A DNA stretch of 64,000 bases, from assembly GCA_017610225.1 (NCBI GenBank), contig JAFCCM010000001.1, positions 39,119 through 103,118 of the forward strand, read 5' to 3'. The stretch is from Candidatus Aenigmatarchaeota archaeon (GTDB taxonomy: Archaea > Aenigmatarchaeota > Aenigmatarchaeia > CG10238-14). The translations under genes and the position numbers were made by a program. Below are positions 7,483 to 16,108 of this stretch, piece by piece. The notes beneath the pieces are model-generated. The model did not search any database. It saw only the letters and a list, made by a program, of their open reading frames with translations, and was not told the origin of the DNA. Every line of letters begins with the position of its first letter. The first letter of the stretch is position 1.

Positions 7483-8415
7483 TTATATAATTCCCTTGAA
7501 ATAATTAATAGATTTTTTAAGCCCATCATCTAATTCAATATTTGGTTTCCAACCAAGTTTTTCTTTAGCTAATGTTATGTCAGGTTTTCTTTTTATAGGG
7601 TCATCTTCAGGTAATTTTTTAAAAACAATATTTGACTTTGACTTTGTTAATTTTATTATTTTTTCAGCAAGTTCTAATATTGTAAATTCTTTTGGATTTC
7701 CCAGGTTAACTGGTCCAGTAAAACCATTTTGATTCATCATCTTCACTAACCCATCAATAAGATCAGAAACATAGCAAAAACTTCTCGTTTGTTTCCCATT
7801 CCCATATATAGTCAAGTCTTTACCTTCAAGAGATTGAGTAATAAAGTTAGATACAACTCTACCATCTTTTTTTGACATTTTTGGACCATATGTGTTAAAA
7901 ATTCTAACAACCTTTATATCAATTTTATATTGTCTGTGATAATCGAACATTAATGTCTCAGCACATCTTTTACCTTCATCATAGCACGCTCTAATTCCTA
8001 TAGGGTTAACGTTACCTCTATAACTTTCTTTCTGTGGATGTTCTAAAGGATCACCATAAACTTCTGATGTTGATGTTTGAAGTATTCTTGCTTTATGTTT
8101 TTTTGCAAGATTTAACATATTCATTGTTCCAAAAATATTGGTTTTTATTGTTCTTATCGCATCAAGTTGATAATGAATAGGGGAAGCGGGACATGCAAGG
8201 TTATAAATCTGATCTATTTTTTCATTTTCTACCTGTAGAGTTTCTATAATATCGTGTTCAATAAGTTTAAAATTTGGATTATTCATAATATGTTTTATAT
8301 TATTTTTACTCCCGGTAAAGAAATTATCAACACATATAACTTTGTTGTTTTTGACTAGAGCCTCACATAAATGACTACCTAGGAATCCTGCTCCACCAGT
8401 TACAAGAATATTCAT
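7483..8415 (-). CDS. UDP-glucuronate decarboxylase-like SDR
   Basis: The 310-residue protein shows [41 protein letters not shown] and RIFNTYGP, the diagnostic series of UDP-xylose synthases. These enzymes convert UDP-glucuronate to UDP-xylose; close relatives are dTDP-glucose 4,6-dehydratases. A GTGAG Shine-Dalgarno lies five bases before the ATG. It is in line with galE, a DUF192 gene and a Nudix hydrolase. Confidence 0.87.
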   Translation of the reverse strand: MNILVTGGAGFLGSHLCEALVKNNKVICVDNFFTGSKNNIKHIMNNPNFKLIEHDIIETLQVENEKIDQIYNLACPASPIHYQLDAIRTIKTNIFGTMNMLNLAKKHKARILQTSTSEVYGDPLEHPQKESYRGNVNPIGIRACYDEGKRCAETLMFDYHRQYKIDIKVVRIFNTYGPKMSKKDGRVVSNFITQSLEGKDLTIYGNGKQTRSFCYVSDLIDGLVKMMNQNGFTGPVNLGNPKEFTILELAEKIIKLTKSKSNIVFKKLPEDDPIKRKPDITLAKEKLGWKPNIELDDGLKKSINYFKGII

Positions 8416-8421
8416 GACGTC

Positions 8422-8799
8422 TCACTTTAACTCTAATTTATTTCCTACATTTATTTCTTTAACTCTTGAAGCATCTAACTCAATAAAAGATTCATACTCT
8501 CTCTTCGGTTTATAACTCTCAAAAGGATTTAATTTTACTTTCTCAATTACTTTTGAGTCTTTATCTAGGAAGAGTACAACTATAGGAAAACTCATAAACC
8601 ATGTATGTATTCCTGATCTACCTCTCACTTTGAACAACATAGCGTCATTTTTGCCAAACTTCTTGAACTTCAAATAATCGTAGATGTATTCGTTCTTGAC
8701 TTTGTATGATATCAGTCCTAGGACTATTTCATGTATTTTCTCTCTTATTATGACTTTTGTTGCTATTACTTGTTTTTTAGTCTTGTTTTTTAGTTTCAA
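8422..8799 (-). CDS. DUF192 protein
   Basis: The 125 residues match the DUF192 pattern: a GLISY segment, a DAMLFKVRGRSGIHTWFMSFPIVVLF core and a C-terminal FIELDASRVKEINVGNKLEL. The frame opens right after the in-frame TGA of the upstream Nudix gene and has no early ATG, so TTG at 8799 is the likely start. The function of DUF192 is unknown; structures show a small beta-barrel. Confidence 0.8.
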   Translation of the reverse strand: MKLKNKTKKQVIATKVIIREKIHEIVLGLISYKVKNEYIYDYLKFKKFGKNDAMLFKVRGRSGIHTWFMSFPIVVLFLDKDSKVIEKVKLNPFESYKPKREYESFIELDASRVKEINVGNKLELK

Positions 8800-8808
8800 A
8801 CTCTCACT

Positions 8809-9285
8809 TCAACTCTCTTTTGTAACTTTTAATCGTCTTTTATATTCGTTTTTATCAATCCAACCAAGTTTGTAGGAAGGAACAACTATATGGGATATAC
8901 CACAATTATCAGGAAACTTCTTAGGATTAAACCACTCTAACTTTTTACATTTGTTTGGTTCAAGTATTTTTGGAGTACCAGATTTTATTTTACAAAGAAA
9001 TGAATTACAGTGCCAATGAACTTTAGACTCTTTTAGCATCTGATCATGATATCCTATATTCTTTATTATTTCAACTTCAACTCCAATCTCTTCTCTCACT
9101 TCTCTTTTTATTGCATCTTCTACTCTTTCCATAAATTCAACTTCTCCACCGGGAACAGACCACATACCAGAAGTTGTTCTATCAGGAGTAATTGTATTTG
9201 GTCTTTTCAATAGTAAAACCTCACCTTTATCATTTTGTATTATTGCTCCTACGCCTAACCCTATATAGTCCTTACCAGATTTCAT
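8809..9285 (-). CDS. Nudix hydrolase
   Basis: The Nudix box is complete: GGEVEFMERVEDAIKREV then REEIGVE (about residues 46-70). The 158-residue size, the N-terminal VGAIIQNDKGEVLLLKRP and a C-terminal SHIVVPSYKLGWIDKNEYKR fit nucleotide-sugar or nucleotide pyrophosphatases. It heads the sugar-nucleotide run, so a GDP- or UDP-sugar substrate is plausible but not shown. GTGAG precedes the ATG. Confidence 0.88.
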   Translation of the reverse strand: MKSGKDYIGLGVGAIIQNDKGEVLLLKRPNTITPDRTTSGMWSVPGGEVEFMERVEDAIKREVREEIGVEVEIIKNIGYHDQMLKESKVHWHCNSFLCKIKSGTPKILEPNKCKKLEWFNPKKFPDNCGISHIVVPSYKLGWIDKNEYKRRLKVTKES

Positions 9286-9299
9286 AATTTCACTCTCAC

Positions 9300-9635
9300 A
9301 TGTTTTATATTTTTTAGAGAATTTAATTAGATGTTTAACTCTTCTTCTACCTTTTTAGCCTTTCTCTACCTATTTTTCAACCCAAAGTCTATTTCTACTT
9401 TTCAAAATTTAACTCTCACTTTTGGATGTGAATAGATATTATATGAATGAAAATATATTTCAAAAAATATTATTGGTAATTTTATGAAAATTTATTATTG
9501 TGATTAATATATTTCTGAATTGTTATTTAATTTAACTCATGTTAAAATTTACTAAATTGTAGAATATTCTTTCGCTTCAAAATACCCTTTTCTGGAATAC
9601 ATTTTTTGTCAAATAATATAACCTAAATAAACATT
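9300..9635. other. Intergenic region without a recognised gene
   Basis: About 335 bases of very AT-rich sequence between the Nudix gene and a winged-helix gene. It contains one AAAAGTGAGAGTTAA motif (minus strand, near 9407-9421), also seen at several gene ends between 3.4 and 9.3 kb, and AT-rich candidate promoters for the Nudix gene. No RNA gene seen. Confidence 0.5.
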
Positions 9636-9974
9636 CTAATTTTTACCTTCTCTAGACCACTTTTTCCAGTATCTAGACATCCTTTCTAAAGCCATAGAAA
9701 ATTGATCTGAAATTATTAATGGAGAATATTTGTCTTTCCTAGAAACTAGTCCAAAACGCCTTAAAACATTGAAAGTATCATATGCTGTACCTCTTGCTAG
9801 TTTCTCATTGACTATTATCTCATTCATGGTTGCTGGTTTTTCCTTGACATAATTTAAGATTTTATTAGCACATTCTCTCATTTTAGGTTGTCTAGGTAAT
9901 ATTAACTCAAGGAATTCATCCCATTTAAGTTCATTGAGATCTACTTTTCCTATTACCCAAGTTTTGATTTCCAT
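9636..9974 (-). CDS. Winged-helix transcription regulator
   Basis: The 112-residue protein contains a winged HTH around residues 35-80 (ANKILNYVKEKPATMNEI followed by GTAYDTFNVLRRFGLVSR). The ATG at 9974 lies just downstream of a promoter flanked by an inverted repeat (9983-9989 and 10025-10031), which suggests autoregulation. The target beyond itself is unknown. A second winged-helix gene lies upstream on the same strand. Confidence 0.75.
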   Translation of the reverse strand: MEIKTWVIGKVDLNELKWDEFLELILPRQPKMRECANKILNYVKEKPATMNEIIVNEKLARGTAYDTFNVLRRFGLVSRKDKYSPLIISDQFSMALERMSRYWKKWSREGKN

Positions 9975-9982
9975 CGTTAATC

Positions 9983-10031
9983 ACCGACACATTGATAAAA
10001 TATACCATTTTCAGAACTTAAACATGTCGGT
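9983..10031 (-). promoter_or_regulatory. Inverted repeat flanking a TATA-containing promoter
   Basis: ACCGACA (9983-9989) and TGTCGGT (10025-10031) form a perfect 7-base dyad; one flanking position on each side also agrees. Between them, on the minus strand, lies TATATTTTA (about 9997-10005), which would start transcription close to the ATG at 9974. The arrangement looks like an operator controlling the downstream winged-helix gene. Confidence 0.55.
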
Positions 10032-10131
10032 AATAACCATACCCATATATACTAAGAGACATTACCCCCAGATAACATACAAAAACACTATCAACTTAAA
10101 CAAGAACAATACTTTCTGACGCTAAGTACCG

Positions 10132-10434
10132 TCACTCTTCAGTTTCATGATCTTCTTTTATTCTTGAGAGTTTCATTAAAACACCCTCAATAGAATGAGC
10201 AAGATCTTCTCCATTTTCTGTTAATGTTATAATTTTAATTCTTCCTTGTTTTTTAAATGTAACTAGTTTAAGTGTTTCTAATTCGTCTAAAAGTTTGACT
10301 GTATGTGAGTATGTACAATCTATTTCTTTTGAAACTTGAGTTGCATATTTTGGTCCTTTCTTCAGGCTAATAATCATTTTAACTGGTTTTGTCCTCAGGA
10401 ATAATTTGGTTAGTTGAGTATCGTTTACGACCAT
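10132..10434 (-). CDS. MarR-like winged-helix protein
   Basis: A 100-residue winged-helix domain: KPVKMIISLKKGPKYATQ, recognition-helix CTYSHTVKLLDELETLKLV and a wing ending in LTENGEDLA, the usual signature of one-domain archaeal regulators. Its TGA lies in a small imperfect dyad (TGACG at 10117 and CGTCA at 10130) that may act as a 3' hairpin. Ligand and targets unknown. Confidence 0.75.
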   Translation of the reverse strand: MVVNDTQLTKLFLRTKPVKMIISLKKGPKYATQVSKEIDCTYSHTVKLLDELETLKLVTFKKQGRIKIITLTENGEDLAHSIEGVLMKLSRIKEDHETEE

Positions 10435-10752
10435 TTCTATCTAATATTATTGAGGTTCCAAAGTATTTATACATTCAGCAGGTTGAATCAAAAAATATAG
10501 GTTGTTAAATAATGTTAAGGAAATTATAATAAAGAAATATATTTTGAAGAATAGAATAGAAAATTATCATAAATTAAATATAGTTCAAAAAATATATGAT
10601 GAAAAATATTCCTCACCATTTGAAAGTGAGTGTGAGATGTTGTGTGAGTAAGTAGTTACTTTATGATAGTTACATTATTCTGATATCAAAGAGAAAACTT
10701 ATTTATATCAAATAAAAGAAAGTATTAGATTAAATAGAAAAAAGTTGAGTAT
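10435..10752. promoter_or_regulatory. Divergent intergenic region with promoters
   Basis: About 318 AT-rich bases between the divergent winged-helix and lamin-tail genes. A TTATTTATAT element near 10698-10707 would serve the plus-strand gene at 10753, and AAGTATTTATAC near 10456-10467 could serve the minus-strand gene. A stretch around 10623-10650 is rich in GTGAG words. No RNA or coding sequence seen. Confidence 0.45.
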
Positions 10753-11742
10753 ATGCCACTTGGTGATATTGCAGTTATTATTTCAATCATTGCTGGTTTG
10801 GTGTCTATTCCTTTTCTTGTCTCAGGTCCTTTAAGTGATTCTGTTCCTACAGGTAAACTAGTTCTGAATATGGATGCTAGTGAAGTCGAATCTACACCAA
10901 GTAAGATGACTAAAATATTCAGTTCAGAAAAGTTCGAAAAAACTTATGAAACTGCTTTTGGTAAATTCAAGATGACTATTTCTGGTGGAGAAGTGAGTCA
11001 GGAACTCTCAAAAACTGGCAAAGTAACGAGTGTTAATCAAAATACTGAAACTACGACTTGGAAAATAACAACTCAGCAATACAAATTCGAAGTAATAAGA
11101 ACACCTGATTCTGTGGCTCAGACATGTACAACACCTGATGGTGAGATGAAAAAAATAAAAGAACGAGGAGAAGTGACAGAGTCTTTCCAGGGAATGAATC
11201 AGGAATATGTGATGGATGTTTGTGAGCAGGCAGAACAAGATCTTCAGGGAGAGGTTGAAAAAATACAACAAATAGTAGAAGAATCTGAGATACCATTGAC
11301 TGAAACAAAAACAGAGAGAACAAAAATACTGATTAATGAATTCGTATCAGATCCAGAAACTACTAGTCATGAAGAATGGATAGAATTCTATAATCCAGGT
11401 GAAAAGGATGTAAATTTGACTGGATGGACATTTGAGGTAAAGTCAGGAACTAAAAAAGATCTTAGTGAAAATATCATAAAATCAGGCGAATATTTTGTTG
11501 TCAATGGAACATATTACAAGTATAGTTTGGTAAATAGCGGTGATATAATAATACTTCGGGACCATGGAGATATAGTTGACCAGGTAACTTACGGATCATA
11601 TCATGATGGAAATATTGATGATAATGCACCTAAACCAGTGAAGGGCAATTCAACCGCGAGAATACCAAATGGAGCAGATACGAATAACGATGGAGAAGAT
11701 TTCAGAATATCACCACTAACTCCGGGAGCATCAAATAATTAA
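10753..11742 (+). CDS. Membrane-anchored lamin-tail (LTD) domain protein
   Basis: The 329-residue protein starts with a single hydrophobic helix (about 4-25), continues with a variable middle, and ends in a lamin-tail domain (about 190-329) seen from ILINEFVSDPETTSHEEWIE, LTGWTFEV, GDIIILRDHGDIVDQVTYG and the closing LTPGASNN. In prokaryotes LTD domains occur on secreted or surface proteins and are thought to bind ligands or membranes. A TATA-like element lies about 50 bases upstream. Role unknown. Confidence 0.8.
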   Translation: MPLGDIAVIISIIAGLVSIPFLVSGPLSDSVPTGKLVLNMDASEVESTPSKMTKIFSSEKFEKTYETAFGKFKMTISGGEVSQELSKTGKVTSVNQNTETTTWKITTQQYKFEVIRTPDSVAQTCTTPDGEMKKIKERGEVTESFQGMNQEYVMDVCEQAEQDLQGEVEKIQQIVEESEIPLTETKTERTKILINEFVSDPETTSHEEWIEFYNPGEKDVNLTGWTFEVKSGTKKDLSENIIKSGEYFVVNGTYYKYSLVNSGDIIILRDHGDIVDQVTYGSYHDGNIDDNAPKPVKGNSTARIPNGADTNNDGEDFRISPLTPGASNN

Positions 11743-12206
11743 CTCGTCTTAAGATAATTTTTAGTTAAATCTAAACTTTTATTATCCATTTTTTCCACAA
11801 TATCTTCAAGAATAGAATTGTTTTCTCCTTTTAGATTTTCTAATGTTTTTCTTGTTTCTACTAACCTTTTGAGTATTAGTGAAGTATTCTTGAGATTTTT
11901 GATTTGATTTAAAAATTTCTTGTATTCTATTTCAGCAACTAATTCTTCTTTATGATTATTTTTTTTCTCTGAATTTTCATTAACTTTTTTGGCAACACCA
12001 GAATTAATTTTGGTAGGATTTTTATTCAAATATTTATATGTAAGATAGCCCCCTAGAGCACCGGTAACATAGTAAAGATAGAGCATCAACATCATTTTGA
12101 CTGAATCAATACCAGTGAATAAGAAACTAGTTATTACAAATGAAGAAGTAAGGGTTGCTATAGATAAACCAATCATTACACTTTTCCACAATGGAGATAT
12201 CTTCAC
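11739..12206 (-). CDS. Two-TM protein with cytoplasmic coiled coil
   Basis: The 155 residues contain two TM helices (about 8-30 and 38-58) and a long charged helical tail. The start is GTG at 12206 with no clear Shine-Dalgarno. It is convergent with the LTD gene with a 4-base overlap of the ends. Not recognised; similar in build to the small protein at 2855-3169. Confidence 0.55.
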   Translation of the reverse strand: MKISPLWKSVMIGLSIATLTSSFVITSFLFTGIDSVKMMLMLYLYYVTGALGGYLTYKYLNKNPTKINSGVAKKVNENSEKKNNHKEELVAEIEYKKFLNQIKNLKNTSLILKRLVETRKTLENLKGENNSILEDIVEKMDNKSLDLTKNYLKTS

Positions 12207-12244
12207 AATTAACTATTAATTAATTTGACGTTAAAAGAATATTC

Positions 12245-13153
12245 ATGATAATAATAACTTTTCTTGGAACAGTCTCAGGAATACCTAGTCTTAGAAGGAA
12301 TCACTCAGCAATCATTCTAGAGCACTTTACCGCTAAAAGAGGAGTATTTCTCTTTGATTGTGGGGAGGGGACACAGAAGCAGTTGATGAAGTCTGATGTT
12401 AGTTTTATGGATATTGATAAAATCTTCATCACACACTGGCATGCTGACCATTTTGCTGGATTAATTCCAATGATACAGACCATGAACCTTGAACACAGAG
12501 AGAAAGAGTTAACTATTTTTGCTCCAGAGGCTGAGAGGTTTGTATCTAACATCATGGACATGGGTTATTTTGGATTAAGGTTTCCTGTTAAAGCAGTTAA
12601 TGTTCCTTTTGAAGGTGAAGAAATCACAAAAATAGACGAGGGAGATGATTATGAAATCACTAGTATTCCTACCCATCACACAGTTCCCACAGTTGCTTAT
12701 TGTTTTAGAGAAAAAGATAAATGGAATATTCATGACGAAAAACTAAATGAGTTAGGAATAAAAAGAGGGCCATGGCTTAAGAAACTAAAGAAAGATGGAG
12801 AATTAGAATGGGAAGGGAAGTTGATCAAAATAGAGGATATTGGTTATGTCAAGTCTGGACTAAGAGCTGTTTACTCTGGAGATACTATTCCTTGTAATAA
12901 TGTTTTGAAAATCTCTAAAGGTGTAGATTTGTTGATACATGATGGAACTTTTCTTGAGGAGGATGTTGGTTCTAAAGCGCATGCAGGAGTTAAAGAAGCA
13001 GCTGAATTGGCAAAGAAGGCTGGAGTGAAGAAACTTATTCTAACACATATTAGTCGAAGATACACTGATACCAAAGAATTGGAAGAAGAAGCTCGCAAAG
13101 TTTTTCCAGATGCTGTTGTTGCTAAGGATATGATGAAGGTTAAGTTGAAATAA
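12245..13153 (+). CDS. rnz: tRNase Z (ribonuclease Z)
   Basis: The 302-residue metallo-beta-lactamase protein has FLGTVSGIPSLRRNHSA at the N-terminus, the metal motif THWHADHFAGL near residue 61, YSGDT near 219 and LTHISRRY near the end, matching tRNase Z. It removes 3' trailers from pre-tRNAs. It lies just upstream of a convergent tRNA-Arg gene. In this window, where tRNA genes are unusually interrupted, it is one of several tRNA maturation genes. Confidence 0.94.
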   Translation: MIIITFLGTVSGIPSLRRNHSAIILEHFTAKRGVFLFDCGEGTQKQLMKSDVSFMDIDKIFITHWHADHFAGLIPMIQTMNLEHREKELTIFAPEAERFVSNIMDMGYFGLRFPVKAVNVPFEGEEITKIDEGDDYEITSIPTHHTVPTVAYCFREKDKWNIHDEKLNELGIKRGPWLKKLKKDGELEWEGKLIKIEDIGYVKSGLRAVYSGDTIPCNNVLKISKGVDLLIHDGTFLEEDVGSKAHAGVKEAAELAKKAGVKKLILTHISRRYTDTKELEEEARKVFPDAVVAKDMMKVKLK

Positions 13154-13155
13154 TA

Positions 13156-13227
13156 TGCCCTCGCCGGGATTCGAACCCGAAGCGCCTCCTCCGCAGGGAG
13201 GTATTTTATCCATTGAACTACAAGGGC
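13156..13227 (-). tRNA. tRNA-Arg (GCG)
   Basis: Read on the minus strand, GCCCUUG pairs with CGAGGGC, the T arm is CGGG-UUCGAAU-CCCG, and the anticodon arm CCUCC-CUGCGGA-GGAGG places GCG at 34-36, decoding CGC. Discriminator A; no encoded CCA; no intron. An AT-rich TATA-like element lies upstream near 13238-13248. Confidence 0.93.
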
Positions 13228-13285
13228 TAATGATAACAGTTATAAATATTAATCTCTTTAATCAATAAGAAAGTAAGTGATAATT

Positions 13286-13456
13286 ATGTCAGAAAAAATG
13301 ATATGTACAAGTTGTGGTGTTGATCTTTTAGGAGATCAGAATTTTGTTCAATTCAAATGCCCATCTTGTGGTAAGGAAACAATTTTCAGATGTTCAAGAT
13401 GTAAGAGATTGTCAAATGAATACATTTGTAAAAAATGTGGTTTTGTAGGACCTTAG
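13286..13456 (+). CDS. Zinc-ribbon RNA-binding protein (COG2888-like)
   Basis: A 56-residue protein with four CxxC knuckles (CTSC, CPSC, CSRC, CKKC), the architecture of the archaeal two-zinc-finger microproteins predicted to act in translation. GTGAT five bases before the ATG is the Shine-Dalgarno. It lies 8 bases upstream of aEF1B, the same conserved order seen in many archaea, so the pair is probably cotranscribed. Confidence 0.88.
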   Translation: MSEKMICTSCGVDLLGDQNFVQFKCPSCGKETIFRCSRCKRLSNEYICKKCGFVGP

Positions 13457-13464
13457 GCGATTTC

Positions 13465-13728
13465 ATGGGGAAAGGAGCAGTTGTAACAACATTCAAAATA
13501 ATGCCTGAATCAGTAGAAACTAATCTGGATGAACTGGAAAAACAAATAAAAGAAAAAATAAAACCATCAAAACTAGAAAGAGTTCCTATAGCTTTTGGTT
13601 TGAATGCAGTAATAATTGTTAAAGTAATCGAAGAAAAAGAAGGAGAACTTGAAAGAGTGACAGAAGAAATCAAATCAATCCCTGATGTTCGTGGAGTAGA
13701 AGTAACTAATGTTGCTAGAAGCTGGTAA
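13465..13728 (+). CDS. ef1b: Translation elongation factor 1-beta (aEF1B)
   Basis: The 87-residue protein (MGKGAVVTTFKIMPESVE at the start, VRGVEVTNVARSW at the end) is the archaeal nucleotide exchange factor for EF-1 alpha. The ATG at 13465 gives the standard length; an earlier in-frame ATG at 13435 lies inside the preceding zinc-ribbon gene. It is convergent with the DUF655 gene, one base apart. Confidence 0.93.
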   Translation: MGKGAVVTTFKIMPESVETNLDELEKQIKEKIKPSKLERVPIAFGLNAVIIVKVIEEKEGELERVTEEIKSIPDVRGVEVTNVARSW

Positions 13729-13729
13729 T

Positions 13730-14263
13730 CTATCCAACAAACAATCTATGCCTATCTTTTTCCTTAAATTCATCAATTATTCTTTTTTTGATCATATTTT
13801 TAGGATCTGGCAACATATCAACCCTTTCCTTAAGTTCCTCAAAACTTTCAAACTTCTTTCCTTTTCTACCCTTGATTATAGCCCACATATGTTTTTTTCC
13901 TATACCTTGCAATAATTCCAGACTATGAATACGGGTAGTAATTGGTTTAGCATTATTAAAGAAATCGACAAATCTCTTCTCATTACTTTCAATTACCTGA
14001 TCTAACACATATTCCAATTCTTTTTTTGAAAAACTAGTTAACTCATCATATTTTATTCTTCCTTTAATATATTTGACTTCTTTCCTTTCTTTCTCACCAA
14101 TATATAATTTATCCCCACTTTTCACTTCTATATCATCTTTTATACCAACTTCTAATAAACTCAAAAATTTATCCCCTATTCCTTGGACGAGTGGTTCAGA
14201 TCTTCTACTTCTAGAATGGCCTCTAGGTAAGAAATCTAACACTATTATATTCTCATCTTTCAT
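13730..14263 (-). CDS. DUF655 putative RNA-binding protein
   Basis: The 177 residues match the archaeal DUF655 (COG1491) family: IIVLDFLPRGHSRSRRSEPLVQ at the start with an OB-like beta part and a helix-hairpin-helix LLQGIGKKHMWAII. It is predicted to bind nucleic acid. The genes rpo4 and L21e lie just upstream, the usual archaeal order. GAGGAG precedes the ATG. Precise role unknown. Confidence 0.9.
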   Translation of the reverse strand: MKDENIIVLDFLPRGHSRSRRSEPLVQGIGDKFLSLLEVGIKDDIEVKSGDKLYIGEKERKEVKYIKGRIKYDELTSFSKKELEYVLDQVIESNEKRFVDFFNNAKPITTRIHSLELLQGIGKKHMWAIIKGRKGKKFESFEELKERVDMLPDPKNMIKKRIIDEFKEKDRHRLFVG

Positions 14264-14275
14264 AAAACCACTCCT

Positions 14276-14605
14276 CTACATATTACTTTTTATAGTTTCA
14301 AGAATAAGTTTCTTTTCATCGTCTGTTAAATTGGTATAATCCTTCTCCATAACTAATCTTAAATCATCATTGTCTTGTGGCAAGATATTTACTATGCTTA
14401 TGATTTGCCTTTCTCTTAGTTTAGGAATTTTTTTTAGTTCTTCAATAATCTTTTCTGCCTTCTTCTCAGTCAACTTGTCATATTTTTTTAAATAATCTAG
14501 AGAATTCTTCTGTTCATATCCTAACTCTATCTCTTTCTTCCTTTCTTTAAGTATTTCCTTTGCTTCAGTATTTGGAATTAATCTTTCAGTAAGTATTTCT
14601 TCCAT
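14276..14605 (-). CDS. rpo4: RNA polymerase subunit Rpo4 (RpoF)
   Basis: The 109-residue protein has the Rpo4 pattern, with a tip-associated N-terminal strand (ILTERLIPNTEAKEIL) and an HRDC-like helical C-terminal domain (ILPQDNDDLRLVMEKDYTNL). With Rpo7 it forms the stalk of archaeal RNA polymerase. AAGGAG in the 3' end of L21e is its Shine-Dalgarno, so translation is coupled to the preceding gene. Confidence 0.9.
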   Translation of the reverse strand: MEEILTERLIPNTEAKEILKERKKEIELGYEQKNSLDYLKKYDKLTEKKAEKIIEELKKIPKLRERQIISIVNILPQDNDDLRLVMEKDYTNLTDDEKKLILETIKSNM

Positions 14606-14890
14606 TTACATCTCCTTCAGATGAACAGGTGAAGATATAATATCTTTTTCCTTGTCCCTATCTTTTATTTTAATAATATATGATCTTCCTCTTTTATCAA
14701 CAATTATTCCAGATTTTCCGTAAAATCTCTTAAATGGTCTTCCTTTGTTTTCAGATGAATCAGCTTTTATGACTACTCTACTCCCTATCTTAAACTTTTT
14801 TAATCTTTTGTTCACACTAGTTTTTTCTCGATTTCTTCTTGAGAACAATTGCCTAGTTTTACTTCTTATTCCTTTTGCTTTTTTTACCAT
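14606..14890 (-). CDS. rpl21e: Ribosomal protein L21e
   Basis: The 94-residue basic protein begins MVKKAKGIRSKTRQLFSR and has the SH3-like barrel pattern with GKSGIIVDKRGRSYIIKI, diagnostic for L21e of the large subunit. Its ATG directly follows the pus10 stop and its stop abuts the rpo4 ATG. Confidence 0.94.
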   Translation of the reverse strand: MVKKAKGIRSKTRQLFSRRNREKTSVNKRLKKFKIGSRVVIKADSSENKGRPFKRFYGKSGIIVDKRGRSYIIKIKDRDKEKDIISSPVHLKEM

Positions 14891-16108
14891 TCAATCACAA
14901 TGTATTTTTATTACATCTAACTTTATACTTTTAACCTTATTATTTATTAAATCTGATATATTTGGTTGAGTTCTTCCTTCGTCTCCATGAATTAATTCTT
15001 TGATATATGTTCCTGTCTGGGTTGTTACTGTTACTTCTAACTTCTTCTTGTTTAGGATTTTATATTTTATATCTTTTATCCTCCTCTTTCTGATTTTGTC
15101 TACCCTTCTTCTAAGCACGCGAGTAGGTGTCTGTTGGTCGATTACTGTATCATTGAGTGAGTTTATTTTTTCAAGGTTTTCTAATGGTTTTTCAAAGGTT
15201 ATTTCTGCTTTATATGTTTTGTCTGGTTTTATTGTTTTGACTCTTCTTACTGTTTTCTTGTTTGCCATTTTTAGGTCTTTTACTTTTACTTTCTTTGATT
15301 TGTTTATACTTACTTTTCCTTTTGATGTTTTTACCTGTCTTTTCTTCGGGTTAATCAGTTCTAAAACAAACGGTCTCCACCCCAGACATCTTACATCTAC
15401 ATCCTCTCTTCCCGCTCCATGCAAACGATGAGATTCTGCTTTAGTTTGCTTCATAAACGGTTTAGCAATGACATCCTGAACAGAAAAAGGATAGATTCTA
15501 GTTTTCCAAGTACTTTGAGGCATATTTCTGACTAGTTTCTGGTATTTTCCATAGATGAAAATCGATCGGACAGTGAGTTCAACTATATCTGTATTTAGAT
15601 CATAGACTGCGGTTATGTCTGGAGTTTTTCTTTCCATTACTTTTCCTGTTAGAGACTCTACTTCTTTTCCCAGAACACGGTTTATCTCTGAACGAATAGT
15701 TTCACACCACTCTACTCCAACCCTTTCCCATAATTTCTCCTCTTCTTCAAGTAGTTTTGGTGTGGGTAAACATCCTATTAGAAATGTATCAAATTCATAT
15801 TTACTAAGATTTTTTACAATTAATTTTGCTTTTTTTTTAAGTTCTTTGAAGATACCTCCACAAATTGAACATTTTCCTGGTTTTTCTGGCTTTATTTTAA
15901 CATTATGAAACTTAATTCCGTAGAAGTTACTTTCATTAACCTTGATTTTCTCTTCTGAGTCAATGATCATGGCTAGGTGTTTTCTTAGGATTTGACCTCT
16001 TTCTTCGTTTGTTAGACCTGAGAGTAACTGACCTGCTTGACGACCAAGACATCTGTCACATACAAACTTTTCCTTGAGGATTTCAATTACTTTTTCGTTT
16101 AATTTCAT
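14891..16108 (-). CDS. pus10: tRNA pseudouridine synthase Pus10
   Basis: The 405-residue protein has an N-terminal zinc-binding THUMP-like region (CDRCLGRQ near 17 and CSICGG near 80) and a catalytic domain with GAGREDVDVRCLGWRPFVLE (Asp near 235) and the C-terminal TQTGTYIKELIHGDEGRT. Archaeal Pus10 makes pseudouridine 54 and 55 in the tRNA T loop. Its start ATG overlaps the SRP54 TGA. Confidence 0.94.
   Translation of the reverse strand: MKLNEKVIEILKEKFVCDRCLGRQAGQLLSGLTNEERGQILRKHLAMIIDSEEKIKVNESNFYGIKFHNVKIKPEKPGKCSICGGIFKELKKKAKLIVKNLSKYEFDTFLIGCLPTPKLLEEEEKLWERVGVEWCETIRSEINRVLGKEVESLTGKVMERKTPDITAVYDLNTDIVELTVRSIFIYGKYQKLVRNMPQSTWKTRIYPFSVQDVIAKPFMKQTKAESHRLHGAGREDVDVRCLGWRPFVLELINPKKRQVKTSKGKVSINKSKKVKVKDLKMANKKTVRRVKTIKPDKTYKAEITFEKPLENLEKINSLNDTVIDQQTPTRVLRRRVDKIRKRRIKDIKYKILNKKKLEVTVTTQTGTYIKELIHGDEGRTQPNISDLINNKVKSIKLDVIKIHCD

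Noticed and set aside
9934..10119. Open plus-strand frame across the winged-helix promoter
   Set aside because: It overlaps the start of a real gene and the operator, and has no start signals; chance frame.
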